A stretch of DNA of 64,000 bases from Litorimonas sp964352855 (GTDB lineage Bacteria > Pseudomonadota > Alphaproteobacteria > Caulobacterales > Maricaulaceae), in assembly GCA_964352855.1 (NCBI GenBank), contig CAYGTR010000010.1, positions 16,145 to 80,144 on the forward strand, given 5' to 3'. Shown here one piece after another: positions 1 to 7,745 of the stretch. The notes under the pieces were generated by a model that saw only the letters and a program-made list of their open reading frames with translations, ran no database searches and was not told the DNA's origin. The translations under genes and the position numbers were made by a program. How positions within the stretch are numbered: the stretch's first letter is position 1; every line of letters starts with the position of its first letter.

Positions 1-468
1 ATCGATCAGAAACCACAATCTCTCCTGCGTATGCGAGAAGGCTTGCGTCGTCTTAAGGTGCTGATTGTTGATGATGAACCCGCCAGCGCAGACCTTCTCC
101 AGAAACAACTCAATGATATCGGGATCATGCCGCAAATCGTGCATGACGCACAAAGCGCCTGTGCAGCCATTAATGCTGCCTATAATGCGAAAAACGCATA
201 TAATTTCGCGCTGATTGATTATGAGATGCCACAAGTCAACGGCCTCAAACTCGCCCAAGTTATTCGCTCTCGCCCTGAACTCGACAGCATGAAAATCATC
301 GTTGTGTCCGCAACGGACGAAGATCTCGCCAAAAAAGAATTTATGAGAGTGGGGGCCACGGCCTATCTCACAAAACCCTATCCGGTAGAGATATTAGAAT
401 CCGCCATTTTCAAAGCCATCACAGCCGATGATAGGATAGCGGAGCCACCCATTTCGGATGTGGCTTAG
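1..468 (+). CDS. Response-regulator receiver domain, C-terminal part of a protein cut by the window edge
   Basis: The frame is open from base 1 without a stop, so the first Met (base 31) is probably internal and this is the C-terminal end of a longer protein, most likely a hybrid histidine kinase. Counting from that Met, the receiver (REC) fold is complete: acidic pair D14/D15 in VDDEP, phospho-acceptor D63 in LIDYEMP, S93 in VVSAT and the invariant K115 in LTKPYP. There is no output domain after the REC domain; only about 20 residues remain to the stop. It would accept a phosphoryl group from a kinase domain lying upstream of the window. A stand-alone single-domain regulator starting at base 31 is the alternative, but no clear ribosome binding site precedes that Met. 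Confidence 0.8.
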   Translation: MDQKPQSLLRMREGLRRLKVLIVDDEPASADLLQKQLNDIGIMPQIVHDAQSACAAINAAYNAKNAYNFALIDYEMPQVNGLKLAQVIRSRPELDSMKIIVVSATDEDLAKKEFMRVGATAYLTKPYPVEILESAIFKAITADDRIAEPPISDVA

Positions 469-1067
469 AGGGTTTCTAACCTTAGAATTTTTTCGAAAAC
501 TGAGTAGTGTTCAGGCGATAAAATTCGGTTGTAATGAAATAAACAGTTAGAATGGATTGGATCTCTTTTTAACCATTCCCATCTTTTAAACTGTGCTCCG
601 CCTTTAGATATTGAATTGTCAATCGTCTCGATAGCATCAATCCATGTCGTATCTCCGACTGTAATGCCTCCTACTCTTACCGATGATCCACTTTTAAATG
701 TTACGTCATATATGAGCGTGCTCCCATCCTCTGTTGTGTTACATCCTAGTTGCACAGACTCAGCCTCTGTCCAGCTGGTTGTTTGTTTGCCTGAAAAAAA
801 AGTAAAACGTTCATAACTGTTTGCTGTGAATACTGAATAAACTTGGGTTTCCCAGAGAGAAATAAATGCCGATATAAAAACTAGTGGAGCCAAGAACTTT
901 CCTAGCTTTAAAATTTTATGCGTAATCCAAATATTGATAAATTCTTCTGCAGTTTCTGGTCGTGAGAAGCTGCTCATGATGTTTTGACTCATCTTAAGGT
1001 TTTTCCCGTGGTGCTTTTCTTCTTCAACTACCCCTAAGAACAAGGCACCTTTAACGGGCATAGGCAA
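465..1067 (-). CDS. Hypothetical membrane protein, possibly 5'-truncated
   Basis: I do not recognise a family. The 200-residue frame starts only with a TTG (1067) and has one clear membrane segment near residues 55-76 (FLAPLVFISAFISLW), followed by a soluble C-terminal half of about 120 residues with two conserved-looking Cys. The same frame stays open for 285 bp further upstream, to a TAG at 1353-1355, and that stretch also encodes two good membrane segments, but it has no ATG, GTG or TTG before 1067. The gene therefore looks as if it has lost its 5' end or start. Base composition here is visibly more AT-rich than in the neighbouring genes, which fits recent acquisition. Its stop overlaps the end of the receiver gene on the other strand by 4 bp (convergent). 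Confidence 0.55.
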   Translation of the reverse strand: MPMPVKGALFLGVVEEEKHHGKNLKMSQNIMSSFSRPETAEEFINIWITHKILKLGKFLAPLVFISAFISLWETQVYSVFTANSYERFTFFSGKQTTSWTEAESVQLGCNTTEDGSTLIYDVTFKSGSSVRVGGITVGDTTWIDAIETIDNSISKGGAQFKRWEWLKRDPIHSNCLFHYNRILSPEHYSVFEKILRLETL

Positions 1068-1352
1068 AACTCTTATCAGCAGTAATACAGGTACAATAGC
1101 CGCAAGAATCCAAACGAATAGTCCTACTAATAATCCGAAGCCGAAATTAACCGAGTATAATAAGCCATCAATGCTATTTGCAGCATTGATGGCATTGCCT
1201 TCATTTAAGTTTTCAAGAAAAGGCCAAAGGAAAAATCCACCTATGACGGAGCCTGCAATGAGTGAAGCAATATATAACCATCCACCAAAAAAACGTACGA
1301 AACCTTTTCCATAGGCCTCTATTAAAGAGTCTGAAATATTTTCGGGTAATCC
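1068..1352 (-). pseudogene. Open upstream part of the 465-1067 frame without a start codon
   Basis: In frame with the gene at 465-1067, these 95 codons contain no stop and encode a protein-like sequence: a short helix (around GLPENISDSLIEAYGKGF), a first hydrophobic segment (LYIASLIAGSVIGGFFLWPF) and a second one (FGLLVGLFVWILAAIVPVLLLI) running directly into the annotated TTG start. A TAG lies at 1353-1355 and a TAA eight codons further up. This is most simply read as the remnant of the N-terminal half of a three-helix membrane protein whose true start was lost or moved; use of a rare start codon such as ATT is less likely. Confidence 0.45.
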
Positions 1353-1403
1353 CTAAAGCAGTTCATCGTTAAGAGATTATTGTAGATTATTTTTACGCAC
1401 AAA

Positions 1404-2474
1404 TCACCCCACTTGCCCCCTATGCCTTAACATATGATCCGCCAAGACCACGGCCATCATGGCTTCGGCGACGGGAACGGCGCGGATACCGACACAAGGG
1501 TCGTGGCGGCCTTTGGTTTGCACATCGATCTCTTCACCTTTGGCGGTCACAGACCGCGTTTTCTGCATCATGGAGGAGGTCGGCTTGATGGCGACGCGTG
1601 CGATGATATCATCGCCATTGCTGATGCCGCCCAATATGCCACCCGATTTATTGGACAGGAAATTCGGGCCGTTTTCGCCCGCCCGCATTTCATCCGCATT
1701 CTGCACGCCTGTCATGGCAGCGGTTTCAAACCCCGCGCCGATTTCGACGCCTTTGGCGGCATTGATGGACATCAGACCCATCGCCAAATCAGAGTCGAGT
1801 TTACCATAAATCGGTGCGCCCCAACCCGCGGGTATGCCAGAAGCGTGAACTTCGACCAAAGCCCCGACGGAATTACCGTCTTTGCGGACGCTGTCGAGAT
1901 AGTCTTCCCAGTCTTTGGCGGCCGTCGCGTCAGGACACCAAAATGGATTTTGTGTGGTTTGATCCCAATCCCAGTTTTCGGAATTTATTTTTTTCTCGCC
2001 GATTTGAATGACAGCCCCACGGATATATATATCATCGCCTAAGACTTTGCGCGCAATCGCCCCCGCGGCGACACGGTTGGCGGTTTCACGGGCGGAGCTG
2101 CGCCCGCCGCCGCGATAATCGCGAATACCGTATTTCGCGTCATAGCTCATATCGGCATGACCCGGGCGGTAGCGGTCTTTGATGTCAGAATAATCGCGGG
2201 AGCGTTGGTCGGTATTCTCAATTAACAATGAAATCGGTGTACCTGTGGTTTGCCCTTCAAAAACACCGGATAAGATTTTGACGGCATCTGCCTCGCGGCG
2301 TTGCGTGACAAAGCGGGACGTGCCGGGTTTGCGCTGATCTAAATAAGTCTGAATATCCGCCTCGGTGAGAGGTATGCGCGGTGGGCAACCATCCACCACA
2401 CAGCCTATTGCAGGGCCGTGGCTCTCGCCCCACGTCGTAAATCGAAACAGATGACCAAATGTATTATGTGACAT
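1404..2474 (-). CDS. aroC: Chorismate synthase
   Basis: AroC converts 5-enolpyruvylshikimate 3-phosphate to chorismate, the last shared step of aromatic amino acid synthesis, using reduced FMN in the cytoplasm. The 356-residue length is normal for the bacterial enzyme. All three family signatures are visible: GESHG at 16-20 with the following GCVVDGCPP, RGGGRSSARET at 121-131, and RHDPCVGIRAVPVAEAM at 323-339. The ATG start is clear, with the J-domain gene 50 bp upstream on the same strand. Long open frames on the opposite strand are only codon-bias shadows. Assignment is secure. Confidence 0.97.
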   Translation of the reverse strand: MSHNTFGHLFRFTTWGESHGPAIGCVVDGCPPRIPLTEADIQTYLDQRKPGTSRFVTQRREADAVKILSGVFEGQTTGTPISLLIENTDQRSRDYSDIKDRYRPGHADMSYDAKYGIRDYRGGGRSSARETANRVAAGAIARKVLGDDIYIRGAVIQIGEKKINSENWDWDQTTQNPFWCPDATAAKDWEDYLDSVRKDGNSVGALVEVHASGIPAGWGAPIYGKLDSDLAMGLMSINAAKGVEIGAGFETAAMTGVQNADEMRAGENGPNFLSNKSGGILGGISNGDDIIARVAIKPTSSMMQKTRSVTAKGEEIDVQTKGRHDPCVGIRAVPVAEAMMAVVLADHMLRHRGQVG

Positions 2475-2525
2475 AAAGGCGTCTTAAACACCTTTAAGGG
2501 GAGGGGCTAGTCTTTAGGGGGCAGT

Positions 2526-2741
2526 TTAAAAGCTTCTGGCGCCTGCGCGGACACGAATAGATTGTGGTGCCGGCGGGATGAGCGTTTCATAGGCGGATTT
2601 TGCCTGTAAAAATGCGCCTGTATTGGCATAGGGACTGTCGGGGTGGAAGAACTTGGCCTTTTTGCGCCAAGCTGCACGGATATCCGCTTCGCGAGCCCCC
2701 ATAGGGAGGCCAAGTGTCATCATGGCTTGTTGACGTGTCAT
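2526..2741 (-). CDS. Minimal J-domain protein
   Basis: This 71-residue protein is little more than a J domain, the part of DnaJ-type co-chaperones that stimulates the ATPase of DnaK. The diagnostic HPD tripeptide is at residues 33-35, preceded by a basic helix (AAWRKKAKFF) and followed by a helix III like segment (FLQAKSAYETLI). No Gly/Phe linker, zinc finger or client-binding domain is present, so it would need to act through another protein or by simple recruitment of an Hsp70. It lies just upstream of aroC on the same strand and may be co-transcribed. A frame overlapping it in another phase (2507-2713) has no such motif and was not called. Confidence 0.75.
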   Translation of the reverse strand: MTRQQAMMTLGLPMGAREADIRAAWRKKAKFFHPDSPYANTGAFLQAKSAYETLIPPAPQSIRVRAGARSF

Positions 2742-2879
2742 TCTGTTTGACCCTCTTTACTTTTTATTATCCCTAACAGAGAATTTATAAATGCGCTCAA
2801 CTCGTTAATAACGCCTCAAAAAGCATGGTTAATTTTCAATAATTGAGTCATAAATGCTTATATTTTTCAGGAATCTTTC

Positions 2880-3539
2880 ATGACCGATCCAAATAACGTC
2901 ATCCCGAACACGCCCAGTGCGGAAGAGTATCAAGAAGCCCCCCCCAAACCGACGGATTGGACGGAGTCCCAAGACCCTATCGCCTTGTTTTCAGATTGGT
3001 TAGCGGCGGCAGGAGAAACAGAACTGAACGACCCCAATGCGATGTCATTAGCGACTGTTGACAATGCGGGCCTGCCTGATGTGCGTATCGTTTTGCTAAA
3101 GGCTTTAGACGTGCGCGGCTTTGTTTTTTACAGCAATGCGCAAAGTGCTAAGGGGCAGCAGCTCAACAATCCCAAAGCGGCGCTCTGTTTTCATTGGAAA
3201 ACCCAAAAACGCCAAGTGCGGGTGAGGGGCAGGATTTCTGAAGTTACAGAGGCTGAGTCGGATGCCTATTTCGCCAAACGGGCAAGGGGGTCGCGTGTCG
3301 GCGCTTGGGCGTCCGATCAATCTCGCCCTGTGGCTGACCGAAAAACGATGGTTGCCCGCGTTGCCGAAATGGATGAAAAGTTTAAAGGCGATGATGTCCC
3401 GCGTCCGCCGCATTGGAAGGGCTGGCGCGTTGCCCCTGACCATATTGAATTTTGGCAAGACGGGGCGTTCCGTCTGCATGACCGTATCGTGTTCGAGCCA
3501 AATAAAGACGGTTGGGCGAAGACGCGGCTTTATCCTTAG
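2880..3539 (+). CDS. pdxH: Pyridoxamine/pyridoxine 5'-phosphate oxidase
   Basis: PdxH oxidises pyridoxine or pyridoxamine 5'-phosphate to pyridoxal 5'-phosphate with FMN and oxygen, in the B6 synthesis and salvage pathway. The 219 residues match the family length. Visible landmarks are the FMN-binding N-terminal strand region (MSLATVDNAGLPDVRIVLLK, about 57-76), FYSNAQSAKGQQL, FHWKTQKRQVRVRG, the SRVGAWASDQS segment, and the C-terminal signature PPHWKGWRV followed by FWQDG.FRLHDR and the terminal RLYP. It is divergent from the J-domain/aroC pair across a 138-bp AT-rich intergenic region and starts with ATG. Confidence 0.96.
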   Translation: MTDPNNVIPNTPSAEEYQEAPPKPTDWTESQDPIALFSDWLAAAGETELNDPNAMSLATVDNAGLPDVRIVLLKALDVRGFVFYSNAQSAKGQQLNNPKAALCFHWKTQKRQVRVRGRISEVTEAESDAYFAKRARGSRVGAWASDQSRPVADRKTMVARVAEMDEKFKGDDVPRPPHWKGWRVAPDHIEFWQDGAFRLHDRIVFEPNKDGWAKTRLYP

Positions 3540-3591
3540 CCGCAACGCTTAAGCGCTTTGAGAGTTTAGAAAGGTCTGATAGCATCAATTT

Positions 3592-4032
3592 ATGGAAGGC
3601 CTCATTTTTATATTGTTTTTTGCCTTTGTGGCCTTTCTTATTTTTGGGTCTAAAACCAAATTGTCAAAGACGTCCGTTTCTAAGTATTCAGAACCTCATG
3701 ACATTCTGCAAGCCAAATGGAATGCAGAAAGTCAAAAACGAAACCGTGTTATGAAATCGACAGAATCATATCGCGGAACGGGTGAACGTGCGGCTGAACA
3801 AGAGAAGAGCCGATCCTTTCAAGATCGCAAACAATCCAGGGACGCCAATAATCGCGATCGCGACCAGACCAAAGAAATGGCCCGTTCGGGTGATGGTGCC
3901 CCGAAAGATTTAAGCTTTAATCGTCGTGACGATTGGGGTCGCCGTGGAAATATGGGCGGTGGCTTTTTAGTCCCCTTTACGGGCAGTTTGATTGTTGCAG
4001 GGGCTTTGGCGGCCTTGTTGGCGTTCTCTTGA
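3592..4032 (+). CDS. Hypothetical membrane-anchored protein with charged middle
   Basis: Not recognised. The 146-residue product has a hydrophobic N-terminal segment (residues 3-19), a long strongly charged and repetitive-looking hydrophilic stretch rich in Arg, Lys, Glu and Asp (about 50-120), a Gly-rich turn, and a second hydrophobic segment at the very C-terminus (about 128-145). This suggests two membrane anchors with a disordered, highly charged cytoplasmic or periplasmic loop. It lies 52 bp after pdxH and 17 bp before the DUF1499 gene in the same direction, so the three could form one transcription unit. Confidence 0.6.
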   Translation: MEGLIFILFFAFVAFLIFGSKTKLSKTSVSKYSEPHDILQAKWNAESQKRNRVMKSTESYRGTGERAAEQEKSRSFQDRKQSRDANNRDRDQTKEMARSGDGAPKDLSFNRRDDWGRRGNMGGGFLVPFTGSLIVAGALAALLAFS

Positions 4033-4049
4033 AGGAATAGACACTGATT

Positions 4050-4913
4050 ATGACAAAAGAAAATCCAGCTTTGAAAACAGATATGACTGTTGTGCCCAGA
4101 CGCGAGAGTGGTGTGAAGAGACGCAAAGTCAGGACATGGGTGCTGCGCTTAGCGCTTTTTCTAACGATTCTTGGCCCGCTTATTTTTATTCTGGCGGCTC
4201 CGGGTTATAAAATGGGACTATGGGATCTGGGCACAGCATTGGGTAAAATGACGCGTGAAATTGGCCCCATGGTCTTGATCGCAGGCGCTGTGGTCAGCTT
4301 CATAGGCTTACTATTGGCTTTCATCATGCAGCCTAGAAAAGGTTTTGTTGTCGCTATAATTGGCCTCTTAGTACCCGCTCTGGGCTTGTACCATCTGAGT
4401 AATGTTCAAAAAACCGTTCAGACCCTGCCTTTCATACATGATGTCACAACTGATACGCAGGATGTGCCGATGTTTACCGATGTCATTATGTCGGAACGTG
4501 CGGCTGTTGAGGGGGTAAATACCGCTGATTATATCGGCAAAACAGCCCCCACGCGCGATGCGGAGGGAAATTCAGGGCAAGAATTAGTGTCCGTTCTCCA
4601 AACAAAGGCCTATCCTGATATTCGGTCGATTGTTTTGTCTGAATCTAAAGATGTTGTATTTGGCAAGGTTGAGGCCGTTGTCAATCAGATGGGATGGGAG
4701 CTAAAAAATTCTGACCTCGAGGCGGGTCTGATTGAGGCGACAGACACAACATTTTGGTATGGATTTCAAGACGACGTGATTGTGCGTTTGCGCGATTCTG
4801 AGGGTGGCGGCACGCTTGTGGATGTCCGTTCGCTCTCGCGGATTGGCGGTTCCGATATCGGTAAAAACGCCGATCGTATTCGAGAATTTTTCAAGGTGCT
4901 AAACGCGGCTTAA
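4050..4913 (+). CDS. DUF1499 domain membrane protein
   Basis: A 287-residue protein with three predicted membrane helices in the first 120 residues (about 32-50, 75-93 and 98-116) and a C-terminal soluble DUF1499 domain (about 165-285), recognised by the pattern YPDIRSIVL, ESKDVVFGKVEAVVNQMGW, IEATDTTFWYGFQDDVIVRL and VDVRSLSRIGGSDIGKNADRIREF. DUF1499 proteins are widespread and of unknown biochemical function. The gene starts 17 bp after the preceding membrane protein gene, with an AAGGAA element upstream of the ATG, and ends 15 bp from the convergent metallo-hydrolase gene. Confidence 0.8.
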   Translation: MTKENPALKTDMTVVPRRESGVKRRKVRTWVLRLALFLTILGPLIFILAAPGYKMGLWDLGTALGKMTREIGPMVLIAGAVVSFIGLLLAFIMQPRKGFVVAIIGLLVPALGLYHLSNVQKTVQTLPFIHDVTTDTQDVPMFTDVIMSERAAVEGVNTADYIGKTAPTRDAEGNSGQELVSVLQTKAYPDIRSIVLSESKDVVFGKVEAVVNQMGWELKNSDLEAGLIEATDTTFWYGFQDDVIVRLRDSEGGGTLVDVRSLSRIGGSDIGKNADRIREFFKVLNAA

Positions 4914-4928
4914 GCTAAGCTGCTTAGA

Positions 4929-5828
4929 CTAGGCCGCGAGATAATAGCTCTGGCGTAATCCGTCCGGGCCGTCGGCTGTGATGCGACCTTCTTTCCGCAT
5001 ATGAATAATATGCGCCAAGACGCTGTGGGCCGCGGCAGGGTGTAAGCGTTTGTCGATATCGGCATAAAGTTTTTCGACCATATCAAAAATATTCGTCAGT
5101 CCACTTTCCAACGCCGCTGTGATTTGGGCCTCTCTGGCCAAGCGATGATCAATATAGGCTTGCACAAATATATCGACATTCGTGATGGCAGGGCCATGGG
5201 TTGGGCGCAAAATGTCAAAATGGCGATCATAGACGCGTCGGAGGGAGGCAAGATAATCGCCCATATCGCCATCGGGAGGGCTGACGACACTGGTTGACCA
5301 GCCCATAATATGATCGCCTGAGAAGAGCGTGTTTTCTTCATGTAGCGCATAACATAGGTGATTGGATGTATGGCCGGGTGTGTGAAGCGCCTCCATTGTC
5401 CAACCATCGCCTTTTATGATTTCACCATTGCGAATTTCGACATCAGGTTTGAAGGATAAGTCATCCCCGGCTTCCAATCTGATTTCTCCGCCTTGAGGCG
5501 GCTCCGGCTGCACGCCGTAACCATAGACTTTACAGCCATGGGCTTCTGCCAAGGGTTTGGCCATGGGAGAGTGATCGATATGATGATGCGTCACCAAAAC
5601 ATGTGTAACAGTGCGGCCCTCTAAGGCTTTTTCCAACGCAGCTTTGTGTTTGTCAGTTGTCGGACCCGGGTCAATGACACAGACATTCTTGTGACCTATG
5701 ATGAAAACGCCTGTGCCTGTATAGGTAAAAGGGCCTGGATTGTCCGCGGTCACTCGTTGGACAAGCGGGCTTAGCTGATCGCAGCGACCATATTCAAAGT
5801 CAAAATCTCGAACAAAGGGAATCGCCAC
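4929..5828 (-). CDS. Metallo-beta-lactamase fold hydrolase
   Basis: A 299-residue metallo-hydrolase of the LACTB2/glyoxalase-II-like branch. The zinc-binding motif HHHIDH is at 81-86, followed by the later ligands in TPGHTSNH and FSGDHIMGW (about residues 150 and 170). The C-terminal third is helical and resembles the winged-helix-like tail found in LACTB2-type proteins. The substrate cannot be told from sequence: thioesters, lactones or RNA ends are all possible in this family. It starts 2 bp after the stop of the ATP-grasp-like gene upstream on the same strand, so the two are very likely translated from one mRNA and may work on the same pathway. Confidence 0.85.
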   Translation of the reverse strand: MAIPFVRDFDFEYGRCDQLSPLVQRVTADNPGPFTYTGTGVFIIGHKNVCVIDPGPTTDKHKAALEKALEGRTVTHVLVTHHHIDHSPMAKPLAEAHGCKVYGYGVQPEPPQGGEIRLEAGDDLSFKPDVEIRNGEIIKGDGWTMEALHTPGHTSNHLCYALHEENTLFSGDHIMGWSTSVVSPPDGDMGDYLASLRRVYDRHFDILRPTHGPAITNVDIFVQAYIDHRLAREAQITAALESGLTNIFDMVEKLYADIDKRLHPAAAHSVLAHIIHMRKEGRITADGPDGLRQSYYLAA

Positions 5829-5830
5829 AA

Positions 5831-6757
5831 TTAGTCCTCTCGCTTGCTTTGTAGGACAAGCGGGTAGTGAAAATCAACCGCACGCCGAAGCGCTATGCCC
5901 AATAGGCGTGTTGATTCCAGCTTATCTTTCAAAGGTAAGGCCAAAGGCGGTCCCATATCTGTTTTATTGACGTCGACAATATAGATTTTGCCGTCTTTTG
6001 TGTCTCGTAGAATATCTAACCCGCCCCAGTCTAGTTTCATTTTTTGACAAAATTGTGAAATGTGCGACAGCTCTGTCTCTGAGAAATGGGCTTCGGGCGT
6101 CGAAAGGCGGCAGCGACTATTCAGATTGGCAAAGCGCTCTTCGACAGGGCGTTCTTTCAAATAGACAAGCGGTATATCCCCAAAAACAGTAGGGCAGCGA
6201 TGATCGAGGACTGTGCCGTCTTGTGTTTCGGTCTTAATCAGCTTTTGGTAAACCCAACCATCCTGCGGGTCGCAATTTTCATTAGCCACATAGCCGTCAT
6301 GCTTGCCGTTGAGCTCTGACTTACAAATAAAGGGCAGAGGAGCGGTGCGCGGATCAACGTCGAGACTATATCCAAAAACGTCTTCAAAAACCTCAGCTAC
6401 GCGGCTTTTACTGATATCCGTGCAATCGCGATTGATACCCGGCGGCGCATTGGGGTCTTTATCCAGATAAGTCTGATCGCTAAAATAGAGATGCAAATCT
6501 GGGTCTGTCCCAGGCCCAGCAGTAACGAGATCGGCCTGCATCATAGCCCCCCACAGCAGATAAACGTTTTGAACCTCGCGCGGGTGGCAGGCCACAAACC
6601 GAGGAGGCGCGTCAATAGAAGGACGGCGCTTCTCAAGCCGATAATACCGCCACCATATATAAATGTCCTTGAACAAATCAGGAGTGAAAGGCACAAAAGC
6701 CCCGGTCTCGCGAACCGTCACGCCGCGAAACGTCCAATCAAAGTCAGAGGGTCTCAT
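5831..6757 (-). CDS. Uncharacterised protein with ATP-grasp-like C-terminus
   Basis: I do not recognise a named family for this 308-residue protein. The part LDWGGLDILRDTKDGKIYIVDVNKTDMGPP (about 240-270) has the pattern of the metal-binding end of ATP-grasp enzymes (an acidic residue, a strand, then D-x-N), and KSELNGKHDGYVANE with VYQKLI earlier could be the nucleotide-binding lysine strand and loop. The N-terminal part has a WWRYYRLEKRRP segment. No signal peptide or membrane helix. It forms a two-gene unit with the metallo-hydrolase. A role in peptide-bond, sugar-modification or polymer-ligation chemistry is an inference only. Confidence 0.6.
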   Translation of the reverse strand: MRPSDFDWTFRGVTVRETGAFVPFTPDLFKDIYIWWRYYRLEKRRPSIDAPPRFVACHPREVQNVYLLWGAMMQADLVTAGPGTDPDLHLYFSDQTYLDKDPNAPPGINRDCTDISKSRVAEVFEDVFGYSLDVDPRTAPLPFICKSELNGKHDGYVANENCDPQDGWVYQKLIKTETQDGTVLDHRCPTVFGDIPLVYLKERPVEERFANLNSRCRLSTPEAHFSETELSHISQFCQKMKLDWGGLDILRDTKDGKIYIVDVNKTDMGPPLALPLKDKLESTRLLGIALRRAVDFHYPLVLQSKRED

Positions 6758-6772
6758 GCGCCGTAGATTAGA

Positions 6773-7432
6773 TTAGCGAACTCGTTTTACCTTAACGGCG
6801 CGCCCAGAACCGTTAATTTGCATATTGAAGCTACCTAATGCTCCCTTTCTAATTTCGGCTACAGGTCTATTGCTTTCGCGGATTTTAGGTATTTTCAGGT
6901 CAATTGCGTCTAGTTGTTCCCAAACTTGACCATTACTCATGAAGAGCCGCGTCTTTTTGTAGCCAAAAGTCTGCAACTTGACGATTTCCAAATTGATTTG
7001 TTTAACCTCAGCTGTTTCCGGCAAGACGTCTTTCATTGATTTAGGCGCAGCAATACCTTTAGTGGTTTTTGCTACCTCTACCGCATCAGTGAGGGGATTG
7101 CTTTTAGGCGCTTTATCCGCATTGCCCCCGAATAAACCGCTCAGGATGGGGAGCGACGGAATATTGAATCCGAACGAATCGCGCTCAACGTTCTGAATTT
7201 GCTCTTTCGATACTGTAAAAACCTCTCCATCTTCCTGTGCTTTTGCAAATTGCTCAATGGTCGCATCGTAACATGCTAAGCGCTCTGCATCATTAGGCAG
7301 GCTTCTGCAGGCGAAGACCTCTGCCAACTCGCTAGAGTTTTGTGTTTGGGCCAAGGCCGTGCCGTTCAAAGAAAATATAACCGCAAATCCAGAGACCAAA
7401 AAAGTCTTGTTGTAGAGTGTTTTAATCATCAT
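6773..7432 (-). CDS. Secreted protein of unknown function
   Basis: A 219-residue protein with an N-terminal signal peptide (hydrophobic core FLVSGFAVIFSLNGTALA, cleavage probably after ALA-QTQ near residue 28). Directly after it comes a CRSLPNDAERLACYDATIEQF segment with two cysteines; this C-x-L-x(2)-D-x-E-R-L-x-CYD pattern recurs in many alphaproteobacterial periplasmic proteins of unknown function. The C-terminal third is basic (GSGRAVKVKRVR). It is divergent from the TonB-dependent receptor gene across a 313-bp region carrying two perfect dyads. The ORF could start one codon later at the second Met. Confidence 0.65.
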   Translation of the reverse strand: MMIKTLYNKTFLVSGFAVIFSLNGTALAQTQNSSELAEVFACRSLPNDAERLACYDATIEQFAKAQEDGEVFTVSKEQIQNVERDSFGFNIPSLPILSGLFGGNADKAPKSNPLTDAVEVAKTTKGIAAPKSMKDVLPETAEVKQINLEIVKLQTFGYKKTRLFMSNGQVWEQLDAIDLKIPKIRESNRPVAEIRKGALGSFNMQINGSGRAVKVKRVR

Positions 7433-7465
7433 CAGTCGATCTCCTGTTGGTTACTCATCCCATAA

Positions 7466-7484
7466 TACACTTCATTTAAGTGTA
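7466..7484. promoter_or_regulatory. Perfect dyad TACACTT-N5-AAGTGTA
   Basis: A 7-bp-arm inverted repeat (TACACTT, spacer CATTT, AAGTGTA) sits 34-52 bp upstream of the start codon of the secreted-protein gene on the minus strand. Its length and spacing fit a dimeric repressor or activator site rather than a terminator, as no T-run follows. The binding protein is unknown. Confidence 0.4.
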
Positions 7485-7539
7485 ACAGAGCTCTTTGCAT
7501 AGCGAGTTTGATTGTTGCGCACTTCCTGAGGCATATTTG

Positions 7540-7563
7540 TCTTATATATATTTATATATAAGA
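7540..7563. repeat. AT-only palindrome TCTTATATATA-TT-TATATATAAGA
   Basis: A 24-bp perfect palindrome made almost only of A and T, about 180 bp upstream of the TonB-dependent receptor start. It could be an architectural or operator site; alternating TA tracts also arise by chance in AT-rich spacers, so functional meaning is uncertain. Confidence 0.35.
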
Positions 7564-7745
7564 ATTATAGTGTGGTTTAAATTCACAACTAGGTGACAAT
7601 TTTGCAACACTCACAAAAAAAGGCAAAATTTTCTGTATTTTTGTCCATCTTACCTATTGAGTGTTCCTCATTAATAGATTTTAACCCGTCCTAAGTATGC
7701 ATGTGCGTGCGTAATGAATGAAAAACCAGTTCGAAGGGGTTCTTA

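Noticed and set aside
1434..2042. 202-codon open frame on the plus strand within aroC
   Set aside because: Antisense shadow of aroC; no motif, no ribosome binding site.
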